Origin: an uncultured Eubacteriales bacterium
GTDB taxonomy: Bacteria > Bacillota > Clostridia > Lachnospirales > Lachnospiraceae
NCBI GenBank assembly: GCA_900316115.1
Contig: ONBN01000001.1
Coordinates: 42,776 to 106,775, forward strand
Direction: 5' to 3'
DNA: 64,000 nucleotides
The position numbers were made by a program, and so were the translations under genes. Under the pieces are notes generated by a model. That model saw only the letters and a program-made list of their open reading frames with translations, was not told the DNA's origin and did no database searches. This document shows positions 9,368-18,778 of the stretch, piece after piece (position 1 is the first letter of the stretch; every line of letters starts with the position of its first letter).

Positions 9368-9467
9368 CTGATTTATGTAGTAATATGGTATCATCAATAT
9401 GAAGGTATTCCTGCATAGATTCAGACAAAACAAGATGAATCGTGTAAATATTGAGGAGGTTTTAAAA

Positions 9468-10868
9468 ATGACAAAATATTATCTGGCAGTAGACATTGGA
9501 GCATCCAGCGGAAGGCTGATCCTGGGACATCTGGAAGAGGGGAAGATGGTTCTGGAAGAAGTGCACCGTTTTGAAAATGGGATGGTAAAAAAAGACGGAG
9601 AGCTTTGCTGGGAATTTGACAGGCTTTTCGTAGAAATTAAAGACGGACTGAAAAAATGTAAAGAAATCGGCAAGATTCCGGTAAGCATGGGCGTAGATAC
9701 ATGGGGAGTTGATTACGTTCTTCTGGATGAAGCCGGACAGATCCTTGGTAATACAGTTGGCTATCGTGATCACCGTACAGACGGCATGGATGAAGAAGTA
9801 TATAAGATCATTTCACAGGATAAGCTGTATGAGCGCACAGGGATCCAGAAAGAGATCTTTAACACTATCTATCAGCTGATGGCTGTAAAGAAAAAACATC
9901 CGGAATATCTGGAAAAAGCAGATACCCTGCTTCATGTACCGGATTATTTCCATTATCTTCTTACTGGAAAGAAAACATGTGAATATACAGATGCAACTAC
10001 AGGACAGCTTGTGAATCCGGTGACAAAGGACTGGGATTATGAACTGATCGATATGCTGGGATATCCAAGAAAGATGTTCCAGAAGCTGATCATGCCAGGC
10101 ACACCCATTGGTCATCTTACAAAGGAAGTACAGGAAGAGGTAGGCTTTGACCTGGAGGTTGTAGCACCGGCTACCCATGATACAGGCTCTGCAGTTCTTG
10201 CAGTACCGGCAAATGATGATGACTTTATTTATATCAGCTCCGGCACCTGGTCTTTGATGGGTCTGGAGAGAAGAGAAGCAGACTGTTCACTGAAAAGCTG
10301 CAAGATGAATCTGACAAACGAAGGCGGTTACGAAGGAAGATTCCGTTATCTGAAGAACATTATGGGACTTTGGATGATCCAGTCTGTCCGTCATGAATTT
10401 CAGGATAAATACGGATTTGGAGAGATCTGCCAGATGGCAGAAGAAGCAAAAGATTTCCCATCCAGAGTGGATGCAAATGCCCAGTGCTTCCTTTCTCCTG
10501 AGAATATGACCAAAGAGATCCAGGACTACTGCAGACGAACAGGTCAGCAGGTTCCGGAAACCTTAGGTGAGATTGCAACCGTGATCTATACAAGCCTTGC
10601 AGAGTGCTACGCACGTACAGCAAAGAGCCTGGAGGAAATGACAGGCAGAACCTATAGCAGGATCCACATTGTAGGGGGCGGTGCAAATGCAGGATATTTA
10701 AATGAGCTGACAGCAAAAGCAACCGGAAAAGAGGTTCATGCAGGTCCTACAGAGGCTACAGCCATTGGAAATATTACAGCACAGATGCTGGAAGCAGGAG
10801 AGTTTGGGTCTGTAGAGGAAGCAAGATCTGCCATCCATCAGTCTTTTGATATTAAAATTTATAAATAA
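9468..10868 (+). CDS. rhaB: Rhamnulokinase
   Basis: A 466-aa FGGY-family sugar kinase that phosphorylates L-rhamnulose at O1 with ATP. It starts with the nucleotide-binding loop DIGASSGRLILG and has GVDTWGVDYVLLD, the catalytic-base Asp region YRDHRT, the second phosphate loop ISSGTWSLMG and the adenosine motif HIVGGGANAGYLN near the end. These match rhamnulokinase and not xylulo- or fuculokinase. The frame extends upstream to 9399, but the ATG at 9468 has GAGGAGG 9 bases before it and gives the usual MTKYYLAVDIGASSG start. It lies 48 bases before rhaA. No rhaD aldolase is found in the window. Confidence 0.95.
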   Translation: MTKYYLAVDIGASSGRLILGHLEEGKMVLEEVHRFENGMVKKDGELCWEFDRLFVEIKDGLKKCKEIGKIPVSMGVDTWGVDYVLLDEAGQILGNTVGYRDHRTDGMDEEVYKIISQDKLYERTGIQKEIFNTIYQLMAVKKKHPEYLEKADTLLHVPDYFHYLLTGKKTCEYTDATTGQLVNPVTKDWDYELIDMLGYPRKMFQKLIMPGTPIGHLTKEVQEEVGFDLEVVAPATHDTGSAVLAVPANDDDFIYISSGTWSLMGLERREADCSLKSCKMNLTNEGGYEGRFRYLKNIMGLWMIQSVRHEFQDKYGFGEICQMAEEAKDFPSRVDANAQCFLSPENMTKEIQDYCRRTGQQVPETLGEIATVIYTSLAECYARTAKSLEEMTGRTYSRIHIVGGGANAGYLNELTAKATGKEVHAGPTEATAIGNITAQMLEAGEFGSVEEARSAIHQSFDIKIYK

Positions 10869-10916
10869 TGTAATCAAAGTCCATTTGGAAAAGATTATTT
10901 AAAGGAGGAACAAACA

Positions 10917-12179
10917 ATGACCACACAGGAAAGATATGAATCTGCAAAAGCAAGATATGCCCAGATCGGAGTGGACACAGACAAAGCGATTGAGGTTCTG
11001 AAAAATGTGCCAATTTCCCTTCACTGCTGGCAGGGAGATGATGTAAAAGGTTTTGATCAGGACGGCCCACTGACAGGCGGTATCCAGACAACAGGAAATT
11101 ATCCTGGAAAGGCAAGAACACCGGAAGAGCTGATGGCAGATATGGAAAAGGTTATGTCTCTGGCTCCTGGCAAGAAGAAAATCAATGTACATGCATCCTA
11201 TGCGATTTTTGAAGACGGCCAGTGGGTAGACAGAGATCAGCTTGAGCCAAAGCACTTCAAAAAATGGGTAGAATTTGCAAAAGCCAAAGGTGTGGGCATT
11301 GATTTCAACCCAACATTTTTCTCAAGCCCGAAAGTTAAAGATGGACTTACCTTAAGCAGCCCGGATGAAGAGACAAGAAAATTCTGGATCCGCCATGGAC
11401 AGGCATGTATCCGTATTTCTCAGTATTTTGCTGAAGAAACCGGTATCCCATGTGTTATGAACATCTGGACAGGTGACGGATATAAGGATATTCCCGGAGA
11501 CCGTCTTGGACCAAGAATGCGTTATAAAGAATCTATTGAGGAGATCCTTTCCGAGCCATATGATTTCAATCTGGTAAAACCGTGTGTAGAGTCCAAAGTA
11601 TTTGGAATCGGCGTAGAATCCTACACAGCAGGAAGTGCAGAGTTTACTCTTTCTTTCGCTGCAGAGCACAAAGATAAATGTCTGCCGCTGATGGATAACG
11701 GACATTATCATCCAACAGAGGTTGTATCTGATAAGATCCCGTCACTGCTTTGCTTCTTCCCTGAGATCGCACTGCATGTAACAAGACCTGTACGCTGGGA
11801 TTCCGATCATGTAGTACTTTTTGATGACGAGACAAGGGAGATCGCAAAAGAGATCGTCCGCAATGATGCACTTGGCCGTGTATACATTGCACTGGATTAC
11901 TTTGATGCAAGCATCAACCGTATTTCCGCATGGACAACAGGACTCCGCAATATGTCCAAATCTCTTCTGTTTGCCCTTCTTCAGCCAAATGCACAGTTAA
12001 AAGAGCTTCAGGATACAAATAATCTGACAAAGCTTATGACTGTACAGGAAGAAATGAAGACCTTCCCATTTGGTGATGTATGGGATTACTTCTGTGAAAG
12101 CTGTGGCGCACCGGTTGGCTTTGACTGGTTTACTGAGGTGGAGAAGTACGAAAAAGAGGTACTTTCCGGCAGAAATTAA
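10917..12179 (+). CDS. rhaA: L-rhamnose isomerase
   Basis: A 420-aa TIM-barrel metal-dependent isomerase converting L-rhamnose to L-rhamnulose, full length for the family (about 415-420). Recognisable segments include PISLHCWQGDDVKGFD near the N-terminus, NIWTGDGYKD, FGIGVESYTAGS, LMDNGHYHPTE and the metal-site stretch TRPVRWDSDHVV. The start has AAAGGAGG 8 bases upstream. It is the second and last gene of the rhaBA unit and ends just before a long bidirectional hairpin. Confidence 0.97.
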   Translation: MTTQERYESAKARYAQIGVDTDKAIEVLKNVPISLHCWQGDDVKGFDQDGPLTGGIQTTGNYPGKARTPEELMADMEKVMSLAPGKKKINVHASYAIFEDGQWVDRDQLEPKHFKKWVEFAKAKGVGIDFNPTFFSSPKVKDGLTLSSPDEETRKFWIRHGQACIRISQYFAEETGIPCVMNIWTGDGYKDIPGDRLGPRMRYKESIEEILSEPYDFNLVKPCVESKVFGIGVESYTAGSAEFTLSFAAEHKDKCLPLMDNGHYHPTEVVSDKIPSLLCFFPEIALHVTRPVRWDSDHVVLFDDETREIAKEIVRNDALGRVYIALDYFDASINRISAWTTGLRNMSKSLLFALLQPNAQLKELQDTNNLTKLMTVQEEMKTFPFGDVWDYFCESCGAPVGFDWFTEVEKYEKEVLSGRN

Positions 12180-12181
12180 TT

Positions 12182-12272
12182 AAGCTTCTGATTTTATTTT
12201 ACACATATTCACATGGAAATAGCCTGGCCAAAGGGTCAGGCTATTTCTGCGTAATGCGTAAAATAAAAGCTT
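12182..12272. terminator. Bidirectional terminator between rhaA and convergent operon
   Basis: The core is an 11-bp perfect stem, GAAATAGCCTG (12216-12226) with CAGGCTATTTC (12237-12247). It is extended by outer pairing of AAGCTT/TTTATTTTAC on the left with GTAAAATAAA/AGCTT on the right. T-rich tracts lie on both sides, so it can stop rhaBA transcription and the minus-strand operon. Confidence 0.82.
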
Positions 12273-12280
12273 CTGGTATT

Positions 12281-12661
12281 TTATTTTCCTGTAAGGGAAT
12301 GATGTTCGGCTGCAAGCTCCTGATAAAGCTTCAGGGAAGACCAGTGTACATTTACAGGTGTGAGAATGGATTTCAGTGCTACCGGAGTCAGATCATTTTC
12401 ATGGAAAAAGCTTAAAAATTCCTGAAGCTGCTGCTGGGAAAAGCCTTCCATTACCATCATTTCATCAGAAAAATTCCCGGAAAGATTAAAGGATGGATTT
12501 CTGGAAAAACCGGGAATCTCAAAAAGATATCCCAGAGGATCCAGGAATTCAGATACCTGGACAAGGCGTACCTGAACCTGATGCTTGTTTAAATATCTGC
12601 GGATCAGACGAAGCCGATCCTGGTCTGTAAAGTTATACAATAAAACCTTTGGCTGATTCAT
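12281..12661 (-). CDS. DUF3783 domain protein
   Basis: A 126-aa soluble protein of unknown function. Its C-terminal half (from EMMVMEGFSQQQLQEFL through LTPVNVHWSSLKLYQELAAEH) matches my recollection of DUF3783, a roughly 60-residue domain in Clostridia often lying near sensor genes. The first half is a short alpha/beta stretch starting PKVLLYNF. It is the last gene of the minus-strand operon after the response regulator and kinase, 41 bases beyond the kinase stop. A link to the signalling pair is inferred from position only. Confidence 0.72.
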   Translation of the reverse strand: MNQPKVLLYNFTDQDRLRLIRRYLNKHQVQVRLVQVSEFLDPLGYLFEIPGFSRNPSFNLSGNFSDEMMVMEGFSQQQLQEFLSFFHENDLTPVALKSILTPVNVHWSSLKLYQELAAEHHSLTGK

Positions 12662-12702
12662 AAAAGTAAAACTCCTTTTTATGTTTTTGATATACTAATA
12701 TT

Positions 12703-14520
12703 TTATTCGGATGCTTTTCTTGCAGGAATGCGGATCTGTACCTCTGTTCCCTTGCCTGGTTCACTGGAATAGAAAAGTCCGTAGCCTGGTCCATAAAGGA
12801 TCTGAAGTCTGCGGTGGGTATTATAGATGGCGATATTTGTACCTTTTCCTGAGGAAGAACCGGTTCCTGTAAGGATAGTATCCAGCTTTTCTTTTGACAT
12901 GCCCACACCGTCATCTGAAATAAGCAGCACCAGATCCTGATCCTCCAGCCAGCCGGTAAGCACAATGGTGCCGGATTTGGAATCTGTTTCCAGGATGCCG
13001 TGAAGAATGGCATTTTCCACGACTGGCTGCAGTGTCAGCTTTGGAATCTGGTTATCCATCAGTTCATCCGGAATATCAGAGATAAACTGGATGCTGTCAT
13101 GATAACGCATGTTTTGCAGATGAATGTAAATGGATACATGCTCCTCTTCCTGGACAATGGTGCTGATGCTTTTTTTCTGGCTCAGGGTCAGCTTGTAAAA
13201 CCTGGAAAGATTCTGTACAGCATTTGTTACCTCTTCTGTACGTCCCTGCTGAGCCATCCAGTTGATCATATCCATAGTATTGTAAAGAAAATGAGGATTG
13301 ATCTGTGCCTGAAGGGAATCAAACTCTGCGATTCGCAGATCCTCCGCAGCTTTTGCCTGATTTTCCATCAGCTGGTTCATCTTCCGCGTCATATAGTTGT
13401 AAGTGTCGATCAGATCACCTACCTCATCATGATATTCAGGACTGGCCATTGCTACCGGAGGCCCCTGGCGAACCTTACGCATCTGTCCGATCACAGAAGA
13501 AATGCGGCCTGTAATGGAACGGGAAAGCCTGCCGGACAGGAACAGGGCAAGGATCAGAAACAGCAGATAAAAAAAGGCGAACTGCATCATCATCTCATTA
13601 CTCTGGGCAATTAATGGTTTGGACGGCAGGATCGTTACCATAAACCAGCCTGGCTGATTGATCCTGTAAAAGCAGGAATAGATCTTATTGCCAAGGATAT
13701 TTTTTTCAATAAAATTATTAGAAGACATAAAGGACTGGGAAATATCCTCATAACCCAGCCAGTAAATACCGGACAGAGATTCATCAGAGGAAGCTACCAG
13801 GCTGTTTCTTTCGTTTACAATATAGGAAACACTGCCTTTTAATCCAAGGTTTTCATTTAATACTTTTATCAGATGGCTGCTGGAATAATAAACGGCTACA
13901 TAAGCGGTGATAGGACTGCCATGGTAATAAATGCTGGCAGTATGGATATAGGCAAGATCTCCGCAATCAGATTTTTCCTGGGTTCCCAGATAAAAGGGAG
14001 GACAGAAAAGCCGTGAAGTATTGGTACTCTGGAAAATTCCGTGCCAGTATGTTCCCCGAATCCCGCTTGCCGGATAGAAAATCTTTTCTTTTGTGCCGGA
14101 AAATAAAGAAGAGGCAGCAGGAAGATCCACATAAATCCGGATATTGGTGATCAGGGAACTGTCTGTAAGCTTTTTCACAGAATGACAGAAAGCATCTGCA
14201 CTTTCAGAAGCTGCCAGCATGGAAAAGGGCGCATTTACCGGCTGGTGAAATAAAGTTTTATAAAAGGATTCTTCCGTCAGAGTGTCATAGGTATCTGTGA
14301 CCTGTTTAATCATATCGTCGATCTGGGGGGAAGTTTTGGCGGAAATATCCTGTTCCTGCCGTATGGTATAGGAGACGATCATTTCATAAAGTCTTCCATA
14401 GAAAAATATGCCCAGAAGGATCAGGGGAACTGCCACAGCAAGCACAAGGGCAATGGTAAATTTGGACTGAAGCTTCATATCCCCGTAGCGGTGCTTCAGC
14501 TTATTCAGCATTTTTCTCAT
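12703..14520 (-). CDS. YesM/LytS-type sensor histidine kinase
   Basis: A 605-aa membrane kinase with a first helix at about 21-43, an extracellular Cache-like domain to about 308, a second helix (311-330) and HAMP. The phospho-His lies in AQINPHFLYNTMD (H410), and the ATPase domain has QPVVENAILHGIL and ISDDGVGMS. It follows its response regulator by 8 bases on the same strand. It is the same type as the kinase at 1485 but has no anchored binding protein beside it. It probably controls the divergent importer that begins at 16275. Confidence 0.95.
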   Translation of the reverse strand: MRKMLNKLKHRYGDMKLQSKFTIALVLAVAVPLILLGIFFYGRLYEMIVSYTIRQEQDISAKTSPQIDDMIKQVTDTYDTLTEESFYKTLFHQPVNAPFSMLAASESADAFCHSVKKLTDSSLITNIRIYVDLPAASSLFSGTKEKIFYPASGIRGTYWHGIFQSTNTSRLFCPPFYLGTQEKSDCGDLAYIHTASIYYHGSPITAYVAVYYSSSHLIKVLNENLGLKGSVSYIVNERNSLVASSDESLSGIYWLGYEDISQSFMSSNNFIEKNILGNKIYSCFYRINQPGWFMVTILPSKPLIAQSNEMMMQFAFFYLLFLILALFLSGRLSRSITGRISSVIGQMRKVRQGPPVAMASPEYHDEVGDLIDTYNYMTRKMNQLMENQAKAAEDLRIAEFDSLQAQINPHFLYNTMDMINWMAQQGRTEEVTNAVQNLSRFYKLTLSQKKSISTIVQEEEHVSIYIHLQNMRYHDSIQFISDIPDELMDNQIPKLTLQPVVENAILHGILETDSKSGTIVLTGWLEDQDLVLLISDDGVGMSKEKLDTILTGTGSSSGKGTNIAIYNTHRRLQILYGPGYGLFYSSEPGKGTEVQIRIPARKASE

Positions 14521-14528
14521 AATTGTTT

Positions 14529-16082
14529 TCAGGAAATCCTTTCTCGATATTCGGAAGGGGAAAATCCGGTATATTTCTTAAAACTTTTCCCAAAATAATT
14601 CCCGTCACTGTAGCCAACCTTCGAGGAGATATCTGCAATACGGAATCTGGGATCTGCAAGCAGCTGTTTTGCTTTTTCCATACGATATTCCGTAAGATAC
14701 TGATTCAGGGTCCTGCCTGTCTCGTTTTTAAAAAAAGTACATACATAAGAAGCAGATAAAAATACATGAGAACTGATGTCTTTTACAGACAGGGACTCGT
14801 TCCTGTAATTCTTGCTGATATAATCCTTGATCAGAAATATAGTCTGATTCTCCTGCACAGAGCTTTGAAGCTCATGGAAAAAGTCTGTGACCCGGGCAAG
14901 CAGCTTGTTATGCAGATCCTGGAATGAAAAGCTGTTCTCAAGAGTATCTACTGTATTTTCCCTGTCAGAGGGAAGGGAAACCTGCAGCTGCCTGTGGGCT
15001 TCATCAAGACAGCGGAAAAGCTTATAATAAAGATCCTTTGCATGATTGGGAAGCACCTGTGTATTCTGGTAATAAAAATCATATATCTGCCCAAGAAAGG
15101 CATTGCAGCCATCCTGGTTCTTAAGGGCAAGAAGATCCTGAAATTCTTTTTCCGGAAATTCCGGAAGAGGGGAATGACTTTTAGGCTTTCTGGTATTCAG
15201 AAGAGAGGAACTTAAAAAGGATCCGTTTGGGAAAAAGAAACTGCTCTGCTGAAGGATCACTGCGGACTCATAGGACTGGTAGGCTTTGGAAACACCTGTA
15301 AATGTGCCTCCTGCTGTGATATGGAATCTGTGATAAGCCTGATACTGGCTGCTGATATAACTGCGGATCAGTTCTATGGTAGCTTCCTGTGGCATGGATG
15401 GACCGAAAACAAAATAAACAAGATACTGCACCTTCTTTTCAGCATAAATGCACTGAAGATGGAAATTGGCCAGATAAGTGCAGATGTTCTGATAAATCTC
15501 ATCGATAGCCGGTGCAGAGAAATCCTGCTCATTATCGATTTTGGCGATCAGGGCTGTAAAACAGGTATCAGATCCCATATGAAGGGAAAGCTCCTGGCTT
15601 AATTCACGGATCACTGTTTCACTGAAACGGTAAGGTGTAGCCAGGGCAAGAGCAAGCCGTGATGCAGTTTCCATGGAGTGAAGAGTTTCCCCACGGTGAG
15701 TGCGGAGTTTTTGGCGATAGGCTTCGGAAGCCTCCTGAATGGCTTCACGGATCTCAGCCGGATTTAAAGGCTTTTCAATATAATTCACAGCTTTTAACTT
15801 AATGGCAGCTTTCAGGTATTCCTTATCTGAGTAACCGCTCATAAAAATAGGCACTGTGTCCGGAAGTATCTGTTCCAGTTTTTCAAGCATGGCGATACCA
15901 TCCATACGTGGCATGCGTACATCACAGAGAATGATCTCAGGGTTATGGATCCTTGCAGCTTCCAGTCCGTTGATCCCGTCATCTGCCTGGATCACTTCGT
16001 CTATATTTAAAGCTTTCCAGTCAATGGAGGAAATAACACCAGTACGTGTAAGCTCCTCGTCATCTACGATTAGTAATTTCAT
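14529..16082 (-). CDS. YesN-type response regulator, AraC output
   Basis: A 517-aa regulator with an N-terminal REC domain (acidic pocket VDDEE at 6-10, phospho-Asp D54 in LCDVRMPRMDG, KPLNP near 105). A long middle region follows, then a C-terminal pair of AraC helix-turn-helices (RMEKAKQLLADPRFRIADISSKVGYSDGNYFGKSFKK). It is the first gene of the minus-strand operon with the YesM-type kinase. The start codon faces the importer operon at 16275 across a 190-bp divergent promoter region, so it probably regulates both directions. Confidence 0.95.
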   Translation of the reverse strand: MKLLIVDDEELTRTGVISSIDWKALNIDEVIQADDGINGLEAARIHNPEIILCDVRMPRMDGIAMLEKLEQILPDTVPIFMSGYSDKEYLKAAIKLKAVNYIEKPLNPAEIREAIQEASEAYRQKLRTHRGETLHSMETASRLALALATPYRFSETVIRELSQELSLHMGSDTCFTALIAKIDNEQDFSAPAIDEIYQNICTYLANFHLQCIYAEKKVQYLVYFVFGPSMPQEATIELIRSYISSQYQAYHRFHITAGGTFTGVSKAYQSYESAVILQQSSFFFPNGSFLSSSLLNTRKPKSHSPLPEFPEKEFQDLLALKNQDGCNAFLGQIYDFYYQNTQVLPNHAKDLYYKLFRCLDEAHRQLQVSLPSDRENTVDTLENSFSFQDLHNKLLARVTDFFHELQSSVQENQTIFLIKDYISKNYRNESLSVKDISSHVFLSASYVCTFFKNETGRTLNQYLTEYRMEKAKQLLADPRFRIADISSKVGYSDGNYFGKSFKKYTGFSPSEYRERIS

Positions 16083-16133
16083 ATAAGAAGAACCTCTTTC
16101 TTTCTATTATCTCTTAGCACTTCTGTTAAAAGG

Positions 16134-16142
16134 ATTATACCA
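16134..16142 (-). promoter_or_regulatory. Extended -10 promoter of minus-strand response regulator operon
   Basis: On the minus strand the sequence reads TGGTATAAT, an extended -10 hexamer, about 52 bases before the response regulator start. No good -35 box is seen at the expected distance, as is usual for extended -10 promoters. Confidence 0.6.
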
Positions 16143-16180
16143 TAACACAGGGAAAATCTGTGGATTTTTCTTTAACTGAA

Positions 16181-16210
16181 AAATATTTTACCTTGTTTCC
16201 AAATATTTTC
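16181..16210 (+). promoter_or_regulatory. Direct repeats, possible AraC/YesN activator site
   Basis: AAATATTTTA (16181-16190) is repeated as AAATATTTTC (16201-16210), exactly 20 bases apart, so both copies lie on the same face of the helix. They lie 65-95 bases before the importer start. Tandem half-sites with this spacing are typical of AraC-family activators; use by the neighbouring YesN protein is inferred. Confidence 0.5.
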
Positions 16211-16274
16211 CGGTTTAGGCTCCAGAGGGCGCATGATACAATGGTTACAGATCAAAGAGGGAGGTAATCATACA

Positions 16275-17786
16275 GTGTCGGAATATGTTCTTGAGTTAAA
16301 AGGCATTACCAAGATATTCCCCGGAGTGAAGGCACTGGACAATGTACAGTTCCAGTTAAAGCCCGGAGAAGTTCATGCGCTGATGGGTGAGAATGGTGCC
16401 GGTAAATCCACATTTATCAAGGTTATTACCGGTGTACATAGAGCAGAAGAAGGAGAGATGTTCCTGAATGGCCAGAAGGTAGATTTCAAAGGACCGAAGG
16501 ACGCACAGGCAGCCGGGATTGCTGCTGTATATCAGCATCCTACATCATATCCTCATCTGACGGTTGCTGAGAATATCTTTATGGGACATGAGATTATTGC
16601 CCATAAGATGATCCAGTGGAAAAAGATGAATGAGGAAGCAAACAAGCTTCTGAAACAGCTGAATGCAGACTTTGATGCTACCGCTGAAATGGGAACCTTA
16701 AGTGTAGCACAGCAGCAGATGGTTGAGATCGCAAAGGCTCTTTCCACAAATGCCAAGATCGTGATCCTGGACGAGCCTACTGCAGCGCTTACAAAAAGAG
16801 AATCTGAGGAGCTTTATCGGATCGTAGATCATCTGAGAGAAGAAGGGGTTTCCATTATCTTTATTTCTCATCGTTTTGAAGATATGTACCGTTTGGCATC
16901 CAGAGTTACCGTTTTTCGGGATTCCCAGTATATTGGCACATACAATGTGGATGAGATCACAAATGCAGATCTGATCAAAGCCATGGTTGGCCGTGAGATC
17001 AAGGATCTGTTTCCAAAGCCGGAAGTACAGATCGGCGAAGAGATGCTTCGTGTGGAAGGTTTGTCAAGGGTTGGCTATTTTAGAAATGTTTCCTTTAATG
17101 TACATGCAGGTGAGATCGTAGGTCTTACTGGTCTGGTTGGGGCAGGCCGTACAGAGGTGGTGGAAAGCATCTGCGGTATTACCACTCCTGATGAAGGAAA
17201 GGTATATCTGGAAGGGCAGGAAGTTCATATCAAACAGCCTTCAGATGCAATGAAAAAAGGTATTATCCTTCTTCCTGAGGACAGACAGAAGGAAGGTTTG
17301 ATCATGAGCTGGGGACTGGGAAGAAATGTTACACTTCCTACCATCAGCCAATATGCGAAAAAAGGTTTTAATAATGAGCCAAAGGAAAGGGAACTGGCAA
17401 AACAGCTTCTTGAGGAAGTAGATACAAAGGCGGTTGATATTTTCCAGCCTGCAAGCTCTCTTTCAGGTGGAAATCAGCAGAAAGTGGTTGTTGCCAAAGC
17501 ACTGAGCCAGGAAATGAAAGTAGTTATCATGGACGAGCCTACCAAGGGCGTGGATGTAGGTGCAAAGGCAGAGATTTATGCGATCATGGGAGATCTGGCA
17601 AAGAAAGGCTATGCCATTGTACTGATCTCTTCAGAAATGCCGGAGATCCTTGGAATGGCTGACCGCATCGTGGTTATGTGCAATGGCCGCAAGACCGGTG
17701 AATTAAATCAGGAAGAAGCAACACAGGAAAGAATCCTTGAGCTTGCAATGGAAAAAGGAACATCATCAAAGGAGGCGGGAAAATAA
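16275..17786 (+). CDS. Sugar ABC transporter ATPase (RhaT/LsrA-like)
   Basis: A 503-aa protein with two ATP-binding cassettes. The first has Walker A GENGAGKS (about 38-45) and VILDEPTAALT. The second has LSGGNQQKVVVAKAL and VIMDEPTKGVDVG. The frame is open from 16233, but the GTG at 16275 has GAGGGAGGT 8 bases upstream and gives the family-normal start (M)SEYVLELKGITKIFPGV, so I prefer GTG. The stop overlaps the next permease start. It is the first gene of the second importer, in the order ATPase, permease, permease, binding protein, which matches rhamnose (RhaTPQS) or Lsr-type systems. Confidence 0.93.
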   Translation: MSEYVLELKGITKIFPGVKALDNVQFQLKPGEVHALMGENGAGKSTFIKVITGVHRAEEGEMFLNGQKVDFKGPKDAQAAGIAAVYQHPTSYPHLTVAENIFMGHEIIAHKMIQWKKMNEEANKLLKQLNADFDATAEMGTLSVAQQQMVEIAKALSTNAKIVILDEPTAALTKRESEELYRIVDHLREEGVSIIFISHRFEDMYRLASRVTVFRDSQYIGTYNVDEITNADLIKAMVGREIKDLFPKPEVQIGEEMLRVEGLSRVGYFRNVSFNVHAGEIVGLTGLVGAGRTEVVESICGITTPDEGKVYLEGQEVHIKQPSDAMKKGIILLPEDRQKEGLIMSWGLGRNVTLPTISQYAKKGFNNEPKERELAKQLLEEVDTKAVDIFQPASSLSGGNQQKVVVAKALSQEMKVVIMDEPTKGVDVGAKAEIYAIMGDLAKKGYAIVLISSEMPEILGMADRIVVMCNGRKTGELNQEEATQERILELAMEKGTSSKEAGK

Positions 17787-18778
17787 TGGAAAAGAAATCA
17801 ACATTAAAGAAAATAACCGGCTCCAGGGAATTTCTCCTTGCAGTGATCCTGCTTTTGCTTTTTGCAATCGTTACAGCCATCAGTCCTTCTTTCCTAAAGC
17901 CCAAGTCACTGATGGACATGTTGAAAAACAACGCAGTTACAATGGTAATGGCACTTGGAATGCTGTGTGTTATGCTGGTAGGCGGAATTGATATTTCCAT
18001 TATGTCTACACTGGCACTTTCCGGAATGTCCATTGGTATGCTTCTGAAATACGGACATATCACAAGTACTATTCTTGCATTTGTGATCGCACTTGCTATC
18101 GGACTTGCATGTGGATTCCTGGTAGGTCTTGTGATCTCCAGAGCCAGTGTACCGCCGATCATTGCTACCATGGGCTTTATGTATGTGTTCCGTGCCCTTG
18201 GATATCTGGTATCCAACAATGGAGAGTGGGCAGGAGCTGCAGCACTTGGAAGCTTTAAGAATTTTGCAACATCCAGTGTACTTGGAATTAATGCAGTGGT
18301 ATGGGTGATTGCTCTTTGCTATGTGGTTTTCTTCTTCTTTATGAAATGGACAAGAACAGGAAGAAAGATCTACGCAGTTGGAAGTAACCCAAGCGCGGCA
18401 GAGGTTTCCGGTATCAATGTTAAGAATATCAAACTGATGGTTTACATGATCATGGGTGTTCTTGCAGGCCTTGGAGGAGCACTTCAGGTATCTGTATACG
18501 CTTCCGCAATGCCGGATATGCAGCAGGGCGGAGAAATGGATGTTATCGCTGCCTGCGTAATCGGCGGTGTAAGCATGAGCGGTGGAAGAGGCACCGTACT
18601 TGGTGCACTTCTTGGATCTCTGATCCTGGCAACCATTGCAAAAGCACTTCCTCTGGTAGGAATCGGTGCTTTGTGGCAGAATACCATTAAAGGTGTACTG
18701 ATCCTGGTGGTTGTTATGGTGAACGTAGTCCTGCAGCGTATTGCAGACAGAAATGCATTAAAAGGAAGGGAGATGTGA
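17786..18778 (+). CDS. Sugar ABC transporter permease
   Basis: A 330-aa RbsC/RhaP-like membrane permease with VGGIDISIMSTLA, the coupling loop GSNPSAAEVSGINVKNIK and GGVSMSGGRGTVLGALLG. The site AAAGGAGG lies before the ATG, and its first base is the last base of the ATPase stop. It pairs with the following permease, from which it differs clearly, as in heterodimeric RhaPQ or LsrCD channels. The substrate is inferred to be rhamnose from rhaBA nearby, though an autoinducer-2-like sugar is possible by family. Confidence 0.9.
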   Translation: MEKKSTLKKITGSREFLLAVILLLLFAIVTAISPSFLKPKSLMDMLKNNAVTMVMALGMLCVMLVGGIDISIMSTLALSGMSIGMLLKYGHITSTILAFVIALAIGLACGFLVGLVISRASVPPIIATMGFMYVFRALGYLVSNNGEWAGAAALGSFKNFATSSVLGINAVVWVIALCYVVFFFFMKWTRTGRKIYAVGSNPSAAEVSGINVKNIKLMVYMIMGVLAGLGGALQVSVYASAMPDMQQGGEMDVIAACVIGGVSMSGGRGTVLGALLGSLILATIAKALPLVGIGALWQNTIKGVLILVVVMVNVVLQRIADRNALKGREM

